A stretch of DNA of 64,000 nucleotides. It comes from Aphelenchoides besseyi. Its lineage: Eukaryota; Nematoda; Chromadorea; Rhabditida; Aphelenchoididae. The notes beneath the pieces were generated by a model. It had not been told where the DNA came from. It did not search any database and saw only the letters and a program-made list of their open reading frames with translations. The position numbers and the translations under genes are program-made. Below are positions 38,820 to 49,739 of this stretch, in pieces (position 1 is the first letter of the stretch; every line of letters begins with the position of its first letter). The stretch lies in NCBI GenBank assembly GCA_024699855.1, contig JAMPIQ010000001.1, positions 12,214,001 to 12,278,000 on the forward strand, read 5' to 3'.

Positions 38820-39266
38820 TTATGTTCGTTTAAACAGAAGAACAATAAAACTCATAAGTGAAATGATGACCAGTGGATTTACAGTGCTCAAATTTGCTGA
38901 ATTACAATAAGGAGTTGAGCAGCAACAAACATAATCAGTTGTGGAATCCTCATCGTAAGTTATTGGAGCACAAGCATTAGATCCCTGAAACAATTTTAAG
39001 TTCATTTCGAATTTGTTTGTTGCACCAACTTGAGGACACTGTTCCAGCGTTGCACAATCCCTGTAGGTTTTACCGTTGAAGGCATCAGCTTTCAAGCAAA
39101 GTGGTTGCAATTGTGGATTACAATATTGGACCTCGTAATCGTAATCTCCAGCATTTCGATAGCTAAAACTGACAGATAACACAACTACCGTATCGCAAAA
39201 TTACCATTCAAATGCCGCAGTAAATCGGTTTAGAAGAATCAGAAGCAAACCGCTATGTAAGAGCAT
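38820..39266 (-). CDS. Three-finger (Ly6/uPAR-like) GPI-anchored protein
   Basis: Two exons (39205-39266, 38820-39168). There is a signal peptide (MLLHSGLLLILLNRFTAAF) and a mature start ECFSYRN. Spaced cysteines include VQYCNPQLQPLC, DCATLEQC and the diagnostic end DYVCCCSTPYCNSA, where CCxxxxCN closes the three-finger fold. A hydrophobic tail (NPLVIISLMSFIVLLF) followed by KRT fits GPI attachment. This family includes nematode HOT/ODR-2-like surface proteins. Its stop is 73 bases from that of the convergent TACC-like gene. Confidence 0.85.
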
Positions 39267-39299
39267 CTTTCAGAATACAAACCACAAAATCATGACCAG

Positions 39300-40600
39300 G
39301 AAACTAAAACACTGAGATAAATGTATGTAAACGATACACGAATAGAAACGTAACTTGGCCCAAAATCATCATCAAATAAAAACACTATCATTATTCGAAG
39401 CGTGAGAGCGGAAGACATTTGCAACGAAAACTTTATGCTCGACCACGCGTAACCTTTCGCTTCTCGACCTTCCGGTCCCAACTCAAATGCCGTTGAAAAG
39501 CAAAATGGCCAAAATTCGACGGTGGACGCGAGAAAGAAGCGGTAATCCCACTGACCATCCATTTCAGTTTACTGCGTGTATTTTCTCGAATATGAATTGC
39601 AATACGTGCAGACAATTCATTTGGTGATCAAATTTCAAAGTGCTTCGAAAGGATAACAAGAAAATTCAAACTTGTTCTTCTCGAGTTATGGGAACTTCTT
39701 CAACGGTCGTGTTTCCACATTGGGACCACTTGACGGCCAACTTCTTTTCGCTGAGCATCACCAAACATAAATACGACCGTTTTGAAGAAGTTATTCGAAC
39801 GTTCGATCCCCAATTGATTTCGATTTCTGCGCGCACCCATTCATTCGATTGTAAAGCCCGATCGATCACTATTCACACTCTCTGTCCAAATATAGTCGTA
39901 AACACGTTTTTCTTGCTGAGTCATCAGTCAAAGGATACAACAGTTGGAATGAATTTAATAAACTCAACGACCTTATGAGTCATTTGGTAATCGAACAAAC
40001 CAAAAACTTGAGATGATGAATGGAACGTCAAGAAACAAGACTTGAATGTAAATTTCGTTAGTTGAGAAGAGAGCACTTCAAAGACCGCAAGTCAACATAA
40101 ACTTTCTATTATGCATCACGAGCTTTTATACGACATCTAAAGATAAACAACAATGTTTTGAAGCATCAAAGAATCAGCATTTGTATGCGAGATGTTTGAA
40201 AGAAACGAGGATGTTAAGTGACAAAGAATGGTAAAATCAACACACTAATAACACTGATATTTAAAAAACCTTCCATCAACAAAACTTTTAATGTAAGAAG
40301 AGAGCAACGTTCTTAATCGCACATTTAAATTTGCAGAAATGATCACTTCTTGGATTAGTATTGTTGTACATACCATGACTGGAATGGAAATTCCAGTTTG
40401 CAAATTCTTGACGTTTACCGAACTCAAGAATACGCTAAAAACTAGCGATAAACACAAAACAAGTAACTCAACTTACAGCATCCAATCCCTTATTCTATTT
40501 CACTTTTGTTTCGTATTGCTCGTTGATTTGATTCTGCGTTCGTCGTTCCTTAAGGAAACGACGACGGAAAAAGTTCTAGATAAACTTTTCGAATCTTTTG
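39300..40600. other. Intergenic region, no gene seen
   Basis: AT-rich, with only short open frames. No family resemblance or paired splice sites are evident. Confidence 0.4.
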
Positions 40601-40612
40601 TTAACAGATGCG

Positions 40613-40671
40613 CTCTTGTTACTGCTGATTAATGACCTGGAGCTGTCGACTTTAATCAGCAATAACAAGAG
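40613..40671. repeat. Inverted repeat with 20-bp arms (hairpin)
   Basis: The left arm 40613-40632 (CTCTTGTTACTGCTGATTAA) and right arm 40652-40671 are complementary except at one position, with a 19-nt loop. In a minus-strand transcript the odd pair would be G-U, so the whole 20-bp stem could pair. It might be a small-RNA precursor or a relic of a small transposon end. Confidence 0.6.
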
Positions 40672-41482
40672 GGCTAGAGTTCTTTGATACCTGAGAGGTC
40701 TAATTGTTGTAAATAGGATTAGGGACATTGAACTTGTCAGTTGAACTAATCGATTTTTTCAGGGTCCTGATCCTTGAATACTTGAAGACGAATTCACTCA
40801 CCTTGTGTGACATCCAACTGCTGATAACTCAACAGCCATGTTGTTGTCTCTCATTAAACTTGGAACTTTATTTGCACTACAACGAAAGAAAATCCAAGCT
40901 CTCCAAAGGTTTCAATGCACAAACTAATTCAAACTCGATTAAAACATTCGACTTCTTGGATACTTTATATCAATTAATTGATCTTTCATTTGCTTTTTGA
41001 TAATAAGAACAATTGAATGCAAATGAGAACAACAAATGCTTTGTACTTTGAACCAAGAATCGATATTAGTTCGGCACTCTTCGATCTCGTTGGCGTCATT
41101 GAACACCGATTTGAACCGGTTTCCCATAATCAGTCGGGTAATACGCCTGCAGGTCATTCTCGCCACCAACTTATGCATTACCGAATCAATGCCACACTCA
41201 TTGTCCATGAATTGCATCGATAAGAACAAAAGATTTTTGAAAATGCTATGCTTTCTCATTACTACGAGCTAAGTTTGATATCGATAGGTGGAGCAAACGA
41301 AGGTCTTTATAAGTCGAAACGAATTCTTCATACGCATCCAGTTTTTGAGTCCCCGTTTCATGATTGGACAGAGACACCACCGCGTCTTTCAATGCCACAA
41401 ATTTGATATTAGCGTGAAATTATAGTTTTTTTTTATCGACTCGTAATTGTCGCATTACATGAATTTTTTTAGCAATCATACC

Positions 41483-41731
41483 ATGGTTTCAACTAACGCG
41501 TCGCCAATCAAAAGCGGCATCATCAGCCCATCGATTAATGACAACGCTACGGACTCGTCAAGTGGACCAACCGTTGAAAGAGATGGTGGAAATCAAGTAA
41601 GCAATCAACTTTCGCTAGAAAACACAAACTTGACATTTCAGAAAGAAGAACCAGAAGGAGCGCCACCCTCAAAAAGATCAAGGCAGAGTATTAAGATCAA
41701 CAACGGGCTTTTTACGAACTCTTTCTTTTGA
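41483..41731 (+). CDS. Small Ser/Pro- and Lys/Arg-containing protein
   Basis: Two exons (41483-41596, 41642-41731) joined by a clean 45-nt intron encode about 67 residues: MVSTNASPIKSGIISPSIND, then KEEPEGAPPSKRSRQSIK with a nuclear-localisation-like PPSKRSR. A poly-T acceptor (TTTTTTTAG) just before the ATG could be a trans-splice site, and an AATAAA follows about 80 bases downstream. It could also be the last two exons of a gene whose earlier part I did not find. Confidence 0.45.
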   Translation: MVSTNASPIKSGIISPSINDNATDSSSGPTVERDGGNQVSNQLSLENTNLTFQKEEPEGAPPSKRSRQSIKINNGLFTNSFF

Positions 41732-41839
41732 AATGGACTCATTCCTTAGACAACCGATTCCCATTAATAGTACCTTTTCATCAGTAATTTATTTGTTAAC
41801 TTTAAGACTTCAATAAATCAATAACAATTGAAAATTGCA

Positions 41840-42910
41840 CAGTTGATCAGTTCAAATGCTTAGAAAAGCTTCGAAATTCGAATCACAAGTTTCCTTCACT
41901 GCCAAAACAGACGGATAGATCTTTACTTTCGAATTTGACTATGGGTGTTCAGCAACAGAATTGGAAGTGTTAATTATCAACATTAAACTTGCCAAGAGCT
42001 CTGACCATCTTCAATAGTCATTCTGTCAGTTTCTCTTAAGAGTACGATATGAAGTGATAAAAGCTTAATTATCATCAGAGAATTTGTTTATTATTTGCTG
42101 TCGAATGCAAGTTGCTGTCTTCTGTTCACAAAACAAAAGAGTGAATAGTAGGTGACCACGAGGCATTCAACCGTGTTTTTGGAGTCGTTTTGTAGAACGC
42201 AGCACTTGAAAGAGGGGATCGAAGAAATCGAACTCGCAACCTCCAAAAGAGTGTTTTGCAAGCGGATCGCTTGCTCACTCGACTATTGTAGCTCACACTT
42301 CTAAAGGAAGATCACCAGACCATAACTCGGAGTGAATTTCGGCCAAATAAACGGCCAATATCTCCATAATGAAGTGAGATAAGAATAGACGGAATTCACC
42401 ACGATAATCAGCATAATCGATACTACGATTTTAGCAATTTTTGGTTTTTGGCCAATTCTGCGATTGAGCAAAAGTGAGCATGATAATCAAAATCCGCGTA
42501 AAATTGCGCGTAGACTGATATATAATTCAGTCAAAACTGTCCGAGACCACTCAGAACCTCTCCTTGCGAGTCTGAGAATCTGAAGTTGCCCAATTTGTCA
42601 CTTACTGTTTGAACGTCAGCCGTTTCATGCCGATACACCCTTGGCATTTTTTCCAGTCCATCAGATCACGTACCGTACTCCTTAGTCAACTTAGCATATT
42701 TGTGTCATCGACTGCAACAACAACTCGAGACAGGAAGCTCTTACTGCGGCAAAATCGAAATATGAACACAAAATTGCATCTGTTAATCAACAAACTTACT
42801 GGAGTCGGATGTAAGAGGTATTACGTTGTTGCATTTAAAGATTTTATTCGATTTTTGAGGATAAACAACAGGCAATATTGCGCAGAAAGTTAATTGAATT
42901 GAAGTATTCG
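41840..42910. other. Intergenic region holding a tRNA-like sequence
   Basis: No coding gene was supported. The only structured element I noticed is the tRNA-like stretch near 42212-42303. Confidence 0.35.
42212..42303 (-). other. Degenerate tRNA-like sequence
   Basis: On the minus strand the order AGTCGAGTGAGCAAGCG (A-box-like), TTGCAAAAC (anticodon-loop-like) and GAGTTCGATTTC (B-box-like, one base longer than consensus) resembles a tRNA. The acceptor and anticodon stems do not pair properly, so this would be a tRNA pseudogene or tRNA-derived repeat at best. Confidence 0.25.
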
Positions 42911-42915
42911 GGTAT

Positions 42916-44706
42916 CTAGAAGAAACGAGGGCGTTTTGTGACGAAAACAAAACGACGAGCAGTTGCCGCCGTTGTCTCTTCTTCTTGTTCAGTGTACAAT
43001 ACCAAAGGAGCTTCGGTGTTTTCTGAGTTCTCGTCCACATGATCGGATTCGTCGTAATTCGCCGACTTGTGAGTTGCATCATAGGTCGGATAGAATTCGT
43101 CATTTGATTTCGGTTGATCCGTTGATTCTTCGGGTAATAGACTTTCTTGTTGAGTAACTGGTGGCTGAGTTTGTTGAACAGGTGCGGGTTGATGAGCTGG
43201 TGCTTGCGGTGCGAATTCTTGAAGCAATTGACGTGCAGGTTGTGGTACAGTCGGAGGAGGCATCAAATGTGATGTGCCGGGTGGATGAGCGGAAATTTGC
43301 TGACTTGTTGCAGGTGGTCGAGCGCCATTCAATCGACTCAATTCACTTGGACATGGACAGAACTTAGCATTTGCACCCGGCTCGCCAATTGGTCCTAAAA
43401 ACTGGGACTATTAATTGAAATGTATTCGATAAACTTGCCTTTCTCTCCGCGAAGTCCTGGCTTTCCATTCAAGCCATCGATTCCAGCAATACCCGGTCTT
43501 TATAAGTCATTAAAAAGTGCTGATCAATTCGAAACTTACTTGCCATCCGGACCCGGCATTCCGATAACATAATCTAAATCATTTGTTGAGTTCACTGTTT
43601 CCTGTTAAGTTCCTACTTCTCCGACCGCGTGGACCTTGATTTCCAACAGATCCAATAGGCCCTTTGATGCCTTGAGGTCCCGGCGGTCCGATACCACCTA
43701 TAACCAATTGTTTAATCGATTAAAAACAAATGTAAATATTCATAGTCACTTCTTTTTTTGTCTTTCAACTCATCATCAAATTGTACTTACCCATTGCTGG
43801 AGTGCCCGGTTTTCCCATTCTTCCCTTCTTTCCTTGTAGACCTTAAAAATAACATTATTTTTGTGTTGAAAGAATGTAATCCACCTGCTAAACCCGGCAA
43901 GCCCGCTGGCCCTTGTTCACCGTCTTGACCATTCTAAGTAATAGAATATCAATGTAAAAATCGTGAGCATTAAAGCAATCGACTTACTTCTGCTGGATCG
44001 CCCATGGCACCTATAACTCAGTTATTTAGTCATCATCTTCTCGTACTAACCTCGATCTCCTTTTTGTCCGACAAATCCTTGTAATCCTGGAGCACCAATC
44101 GGACCCTAAAACCAGTTTCAAGTAATCAAAAGTTTACTTGTCGAACAGACCATTGGTCCTTGAGGACAAATAACACATTTTTGAGCTTCTTCCATCAACA
44201 AAACTTGAGCATCCAATCCAGGTATTCCTGTTAAATGTTCTCGTAACTAGTTTGCACCAATTAAACACTAACCTTCTTGTCCATCATCTCCTTCCTCGCC
44301 TAAAATTATTTGTTTATTGTTGCACATCACTAATTCCAACCATCAAGGCCCGGCACGCCTGGAAGTCCAACTGGACCTGCAAATGACGGCGGGCAACGAG
44401 AAAGATCACGACGAAAACGACCACCAGCAGATTCCACGATTCGACGAATCTACAAACTTTAAATTTTCTTTTTTTAACGATGACCAACTTGAAGTGTATT
44501 CTCGTCGTATTGTCGTGTATCATGCTAAAACATAATTGAGTTCTACTCAATCGACAATAACATACGTGAAATTTACGAATACGTGTCTGAAATTCCTGCT
44601 TGACTTTGTCGGTATGAGAGAAAATCAATGGCAACAAAATCACAGGCACAAGAATTGAACATGATGCCAAAAAGACCGTAGCGGCACCGATCAGCTTGTA
44701 GAGCAT
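42916..44706 (-). CDS. Cuticle collagen with long Pro/Gln/Glu-rich C-terminal tail
   Basis: It begins with a membrane span (MLYKLIGAATVFLASCSILV), a charged stretch and GGRFRRDLSRCPP with a furin-like RxRR. Gly-X-Y segments follow on many small exons (GLPGVPGLDGEEGDDGQEGI, a Cys pair in EEAQKCVICPQGP, KPGLRGEKGPIGEPGA). After FCPCPSELSRL comes an unusual tail of about 130 residues rich in P, Q, T and E, ending VFVTKRPRFF. Cys-x-Cys after the triple helix is standard for cuticle collagens, but the long tail is not. The intron at 43395-43438 begins with GC. The ATG at 44706 is preferred over one at 44739 because a TATA-like ATATAAT lies at 44753-44761. Confidence 0.88.
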
Positions 44707-44752
44707 GATGTCGAAATGAAGAAAACAGAAAACCTTCAACTGTTTCTCGTCA

Positions 44753-44761
44753 CTATTATAT
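44753..44761 (-). promoter_or_regulatory. TATA-like element of the second collagen
   Basis: The minus strand reads ATATAATAG, about 47 bases upstream of the preferred collagen ATG. It is weaker than the other two TATA boxes. Confidence 0.35.
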
Positions 44762-45198
44762 TTCGAGATTAACCCAAAGCTTCTTCGAGATGAGCGAAAT
44801 CAGCGGATGACCTGATAAAACAAAGCGCATCTTTTCGTATGACCCAATTACCTGCACGATTGAGAGCAGAGAATGACAAGAACGTTCATTAGAACTTCTA
44901 AGCATTACACATTCGCAGATTCCAACTGTTACGTTTTCATTCTCATTTGTGATGCAACGAGTTCGCTTTTCTTCCACTCAAACAAACCACCTACTCGGCG
45001 TGTTCAGTTGGTTGCTCCGTGGCTTAGTGGTTTTGCGAGTTGATTGAAAGTGTGGAGTGAGGAATGAAATATAACCAAGTGGGAATCTCGATGAAAAATC
45101 AATGATTAGTGTTTATAATCTGACCACACTTTTTCTTTATTTTTATTTCAATCAAACGGTTATGAACAAATTGAGATCGGGGAAACTAATTGAACGTC

Positions 45199-45490
45199 TT
45201 AAGCATAGGGAACTAGTTCTCGAATGTTGCTGAAAACCAAACAATCATCAGCGGAACGGCAACGTTTCGAACGGCCATTTGCTTCAGCCAAACGATCCAA
45301 ACGACGAAGATCGTTGTGTAGACCGTTATCTGAACCCAAAAACATTTGCAAATCGTATGGAACGGCTTTGATCGGATAGGACTGAACGGCTGAAAAGTCA
45401 ACTTAAATGCACGTTCTCGACTTATTTCTCACTTGTTGTCAACACCATGAAGAGAAGAAGAAGAATGTAAACGTGCACCTTCGAATTCAT
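45199..45490 (-). CDS. Small secreted peptide precursor with C-x5-C ring after a KR site
   Basis: Two exons (45433-45490, 45199-45389) encode about 82 residues. The signal peptide is MNSKVHVYILLLLFMVLTT. A propeptide-like section follows (YPIKAVPYDLQMFLGSDNGL, RRLDRLAEANGRS), then a Lys-Arg cleavage site and the C-terminal peptide CRSADDCLVFSNIRELVPYA. The two Cys residues are five residues apart, as in the N-terminal ring of calcitonin-type peptides, but the C-terminus lacks an amidation Gly. It is most likely a neuropeptide or peptide hormone precursor of unassigned family. Confidence 0.65.
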
Positions 45491-45499
45491 TTTCTGAAA

Positions 45500-46640
45500 T
45501 ACAATTCCTATTAACGAACATCGAGAACTCGAAGAACCAAACTCGCAGTGGAAGTGAAGAAGTTGGTCGAACGCTTTCGAGGTTTTATGGCAAATATTTC
45601 TGACCACACCCTCTTCGTAAAAACGTTTATTGAACACATTTACAGTTTCCGGTCACGCAAACGGTCGAAATAAATCCACGAACAACATCGAACAAGCGGA
45701 TATTTAGCTAATTTCGAAGATTCGGAAATGAGCATCTCACGTGGTCCGAAAGAATGTTCCGTGCTAAATGGTCCCATTTATTCTCTTCACGTTCAACTTT
45801 TCCGGCCACTTCAGTTTCATCAACCGGAAAATTGTTTCCGTTTCAACGTACAAAATCCACGGACCCGATCGCTGTGCCACCTTTTGCATTGCTCTTTCGC
45901 ACCTCAGACGTCATTCAGACACCGAAGCACAAAAGAATTTGCGACCAAACAGCGTGAAATGGCAAACAAATTAAATCTTTTCAACATCAAGTTTTTTTGG
46001 AAGTCTGCCAAACGATCTCAACTCGCAAATGACCAGCTACTTCCTCATCCAAACCCACCCAACTCATTTTCTGTTCAGCAGACGTTCTCGTAATTATTGG
46101 TTTCCAACGTTGCAGTGCGTGGATTATTCACAAATGTCAACCAAATCAAAACGCTTTTACTCAACGACCAAATTTATAGAGCAACTACAACGGTCATAAC
46201 ACACGAGTTCTAATAAGCAAATGAAGTTGATGTGAAAAATAGGAATTGCACATAAATAACACTGTTCATCAGAATGTTCAATGGATCTTTAACGCTACAT
46301 CACAAAGTGGAGATCTCAAATAAAAAGCAAACAGAAATTTTGATAACGCGATACTGGAAGTTGATACCCAAATCTAAGGGGAACATACCACGCAGAGAAA
46401 GAGCTGCAAACTTTGCTTGTGGCTTACAAGTCCGTGGAAGGGGAGAAGCCGGAATGATAAGCTCATTACTCATTCGGATAAGAAACAAACGAAAAGGTCA
46501 AAGAAAGATTTCCCACGAGAATCAATTCGATTTGTTTGCAACCAAAAACCAAAGTTTGATAAATAGTTCCGAATCTACAACGTTTAAAACAAAAACTGCT
46601 AATAAGGGTAGAAATTTGGTTTAAATAGCGATCTAATTAG
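45500..46640. other. Intergenic region, no gene seen
   Basis: Several overlapping open frames near 45728-46093 and 46274-46624 lack splice sites, a signal peptide or any recognisable motif. Confidence 0.35.
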
Positions 46641-46656
46641 CACAAACCCGCTCGAA

Positions 46657-49600
46657 TTAACAACACGTCTCCAGTGAGATGATTCGTGTCGGCAGGAAAC
46701 CTGCGAAAAACGGCAGAAGCACAAAGGACGTCAACATCGATGCTCCGATCCCAACCACACTTGCACTTGCGAACTGTGTAAACAGTGGTACGGCAGTCAG
46801 AAAGATTAGCGGAACAACGAAAACGGAAGTCAGAAGTGTAATCTGAAATTCGTGAATTCAAGTCATTACTCCACTAATGTCAGACGATTACTAGAAATGA
46901 ACTCCGTTTCGACGATTTTGTTTTCTAAAGAGTTCAACAAAAGTGCACTTACTTTCAAAACAACCCCTGAACTACTTTGCATCGCTCGAGCCACTCGATC
47001 GTCGTGGGCCCAAACCAACAGAAATTCACCTGAATTCAAATTATGAAACGGAAACATCTTCCTCGGTTTACCTATGAAGTGAACGGCAATTCGTAAGCCA
47101 ACGGCACACATCGTAATGATCATTGTCGAGTTGAGCAGATCAAGTGGAAATCCGAGAAGAAGTCCGCAGAGTGCGTGAGATGTCGTCAGAACAAACGCCG
47201 AACCAACAAAACACAACAACGAAGCGGCCAAATTCCACAGCGTGACAAGTGGAACGATTGTCATTGCGATCAAAAGGACCAGAGACCATCTGCAATCAAT
47301 AGTGAGCAAATTCAAGGGAATTTTCATACGAAAGTGGCTACAGAAGTATACATACTTGTAGAAGGTTGGCAAAACGTTTTCCATGATGTCGACAGTTCGA
47401 CTGTCGGTATCAAACGCAGAGATTTGCATTTGCGGGTAATTGAGAGCAATTTTACGACATCTATTGATGAGTTCACGTTTTCCATTCAAACCGACAATCT
47501 TGTGGAAGGCACCCATCACTAACATCTTGTTGATTTTTGGCACTTTTCTAAAATAAGACTTCCAGTTACGTGTTATTGTATCGACTAATTACTTTTTTTC
47601 ATCCAGAAATTCAAATCGAATTCCATGAGCCCACGCTTGATACGGGAAACCGGTGATAAAATCGTTAAATTTGCTCATGTCCGGAGGGTTCAAAGATGCA
47701 TTGGGCGAATGGTAATCCATTTTGAGTTCTGAACGATAGTAATCGAAAATCCACGACATTTGAGCGGAAGCGTTTAACGCGTTCGGAACCGCTTCTACTT
47801 CGGCAATGAATTTCTGAAAGCCCAAAATAAGGCCTACAAATACTTTCAATTTCAACCTACCCGAAAAACAGCGTATTCGTTGGGATCCGTGAAATTTGGC
47901 GGCCGATTGATGATAAAAACAATTTGGTGAAAACTGTTCCACATCTCGTCCATCATATCAAATCCGCGGTTGGCTGGACTCTCCAATGGCAAAAAGTTGC
48001 GGAAGTTCATGTCACTGCGCAATTCACGTAAACCCATTTGAATCGGAAGACCAATGAGCAATCCAATACATATGATTCCGATCAAACGACCGGGAATCGA
48101 AGTTACGATCGTCGAAAAAGGTCCTGTTTTGGTTTAGCTTACAAAACAAAAAACGAAACTTACGAATGAAAAGTCTGGACGATTGAACTGAGCACTCGTA
48201 CATGCACTTGTTTCGCTTCTTATTATGTGGTTCATAGTATTTGGGAGCTTGATCACTTGCATTGCACGATAAACTCAAAAAGGCACCAAACACAAGAAGC
48301 TGCAAGTCAATTTAAAGTTACATTCTTCACGTTCGCTCGAACCTCAAGAATCCAAAGAAGAAGAAGTGAAATTGCAACGGCCAACGAATATTGTCCGTAA
48401 CTTTGAGACAAAAAGAAACGTGCAGCTGCGAATCCAAAAATCAATCCGAGATTCGTAATTATGTTCGCTGAAGCCATTTGCTCGTAGGTTGCAGACAAAC
48501 GTTCACTTCGATTGTATTGATTTCGTTTGGCATCTGTTTCGGTGTTATCGAATGTGCGCAACATGTGAAGAACGTTGTGCAGATCTAAACCCACGATTTG
48601 TACAATGATATAAAAAAGAAACTTACGGCTAAGAAACACTAAAGTGCCGATGGGTGCCATAATAAAAAGCATATTGATCTTAACGCCAATCAAACACAAC
48701 AATCCGATTCCACTGCTCACAGCCAATGGCGCCAAAAACAAAGGAAGCATTCCGAGAAACAACCGATGGCAACCGAAATTGCCTCCACACCATGATGAAC
48801 TAACTACCATCATCATGAAAAGAACCGATGCAACCGCCGCAGCTTAAAAGTAAACACACTTATCGAGTAAGTATTTCCCTTTGACTCACATCCAAAAACG
48901 ATGAGCATCGTTTCTTGAACCCCTTTTTTAATCTCTTCACCCACAGTGTTTGTTCCATGCACAGTCAAGTTCACAAGACGTGATGAATTTACATTGTGCA
49001 ATTGAGCCAACTCAGTGACTGAACGCTCAAAAAACTGAAGTTGATCTCGACTTGTTTCGTCCGTAATTAGAGCAGTGTAAAAGAAGGCGAGCATCTTTGC
49101 TCCTTGTAGAATTCCTTTTTCACTGATGTTGCGATGATATACGTGTTTTCCAATATTCACATCAAAGCCGAGAACCTCGCTGACCGGATATTTCAACGTG
49201 GCAAAGAAACTGTAATCCTGTAAGAACAAAACTATCTTCTTTGTACGTATCGCTTCTTACCATCAGTTGTTGCACCTGATCGTTGATTCCGCAAAGCGGA
49301 TTACATAGCTGGCGGAATTGAAAGTAGGTCTCGCCATCAACAGACAAATTCATGGTCATCGTATTGTCGAAGAAGCTTCTCATCTCGTTAAAAGTCTTGT
49401 CTTCCAACATGTTTCCATTGGTTTCACCAAACAACGCCATGTAAAACGGACGACCTTTTCGACCAAAAAACGACTGTTGGTCGGCAATCTCGCGATGTGA
49501 CGGCGCATTCGACGAGACGAGTCCTTCATTTAAAGCGGGATCTAGTTGAAATCTGAAAACTTTAAGTTCCTACCATTTGAATATGAAAACAAACCTGAAG

Positions 49601-49719
49601 ATGAGACCAATTAGTCCGGGAATCAACAACAGGAGTCCAATGAGAATAGAATAAACCGGATATCGTCCAACAAGCACGCCCAAACGGCTCAGCTCACGTA
49701 TCAACCCAATGGCAATCAT
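46657..49719 (-). CDS. Patched-related (PTR/SSD) multipass membrane protein
   Basis: About thirteen exons encode a patched-related protein of the RND-like superfamily. It starts MIAIGLIRELSRLGVLVGRY and has the first span YSILIGLLLLIPGLIGLIF. A large extracellular loop follows (LDPALNEGLVSSNAPSHRE, QLCNPLCGINDQVQQLM). The sterol-sensing-like block includes LAPLAVSSGIGLLCLIGVKI and MASANIITNLGLIFGFAAA. A second loop contains FRNFLPLESPANRGFDMMDE, and the second bundle runs from WSLVLLIAMTIVPLVTLWNL to FTQFASASVVGIGASMLTSF. Worm PTR proteins act in moulting and cuticle or apical matrix formation. The GxxxD positions that carry the proton-relay Asp in RND pumps read GTLVFLSH and GLRIAVHF here, so no Asp is seen. 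An acceptor directly upstream of the ATG suggests a spliced leader. Confidence 0.93.
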
Positions 49720-49739
49720 ATTAACCTGAAATTATAATG

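Noticed and set aside
40939..41259. Minus-strand open frame with a vaguely cytochrome P450-like helix
   Set aside because: No haem-binding Cys motif, ExxR or neighbouring exons were found, so the resemblance is too weak.
44995..45080. Sequence TGGCTTAGTGG resembling a tRNA A box
   Set aside because: No B box follows at the right distance and no cloverleaf can be drawn.
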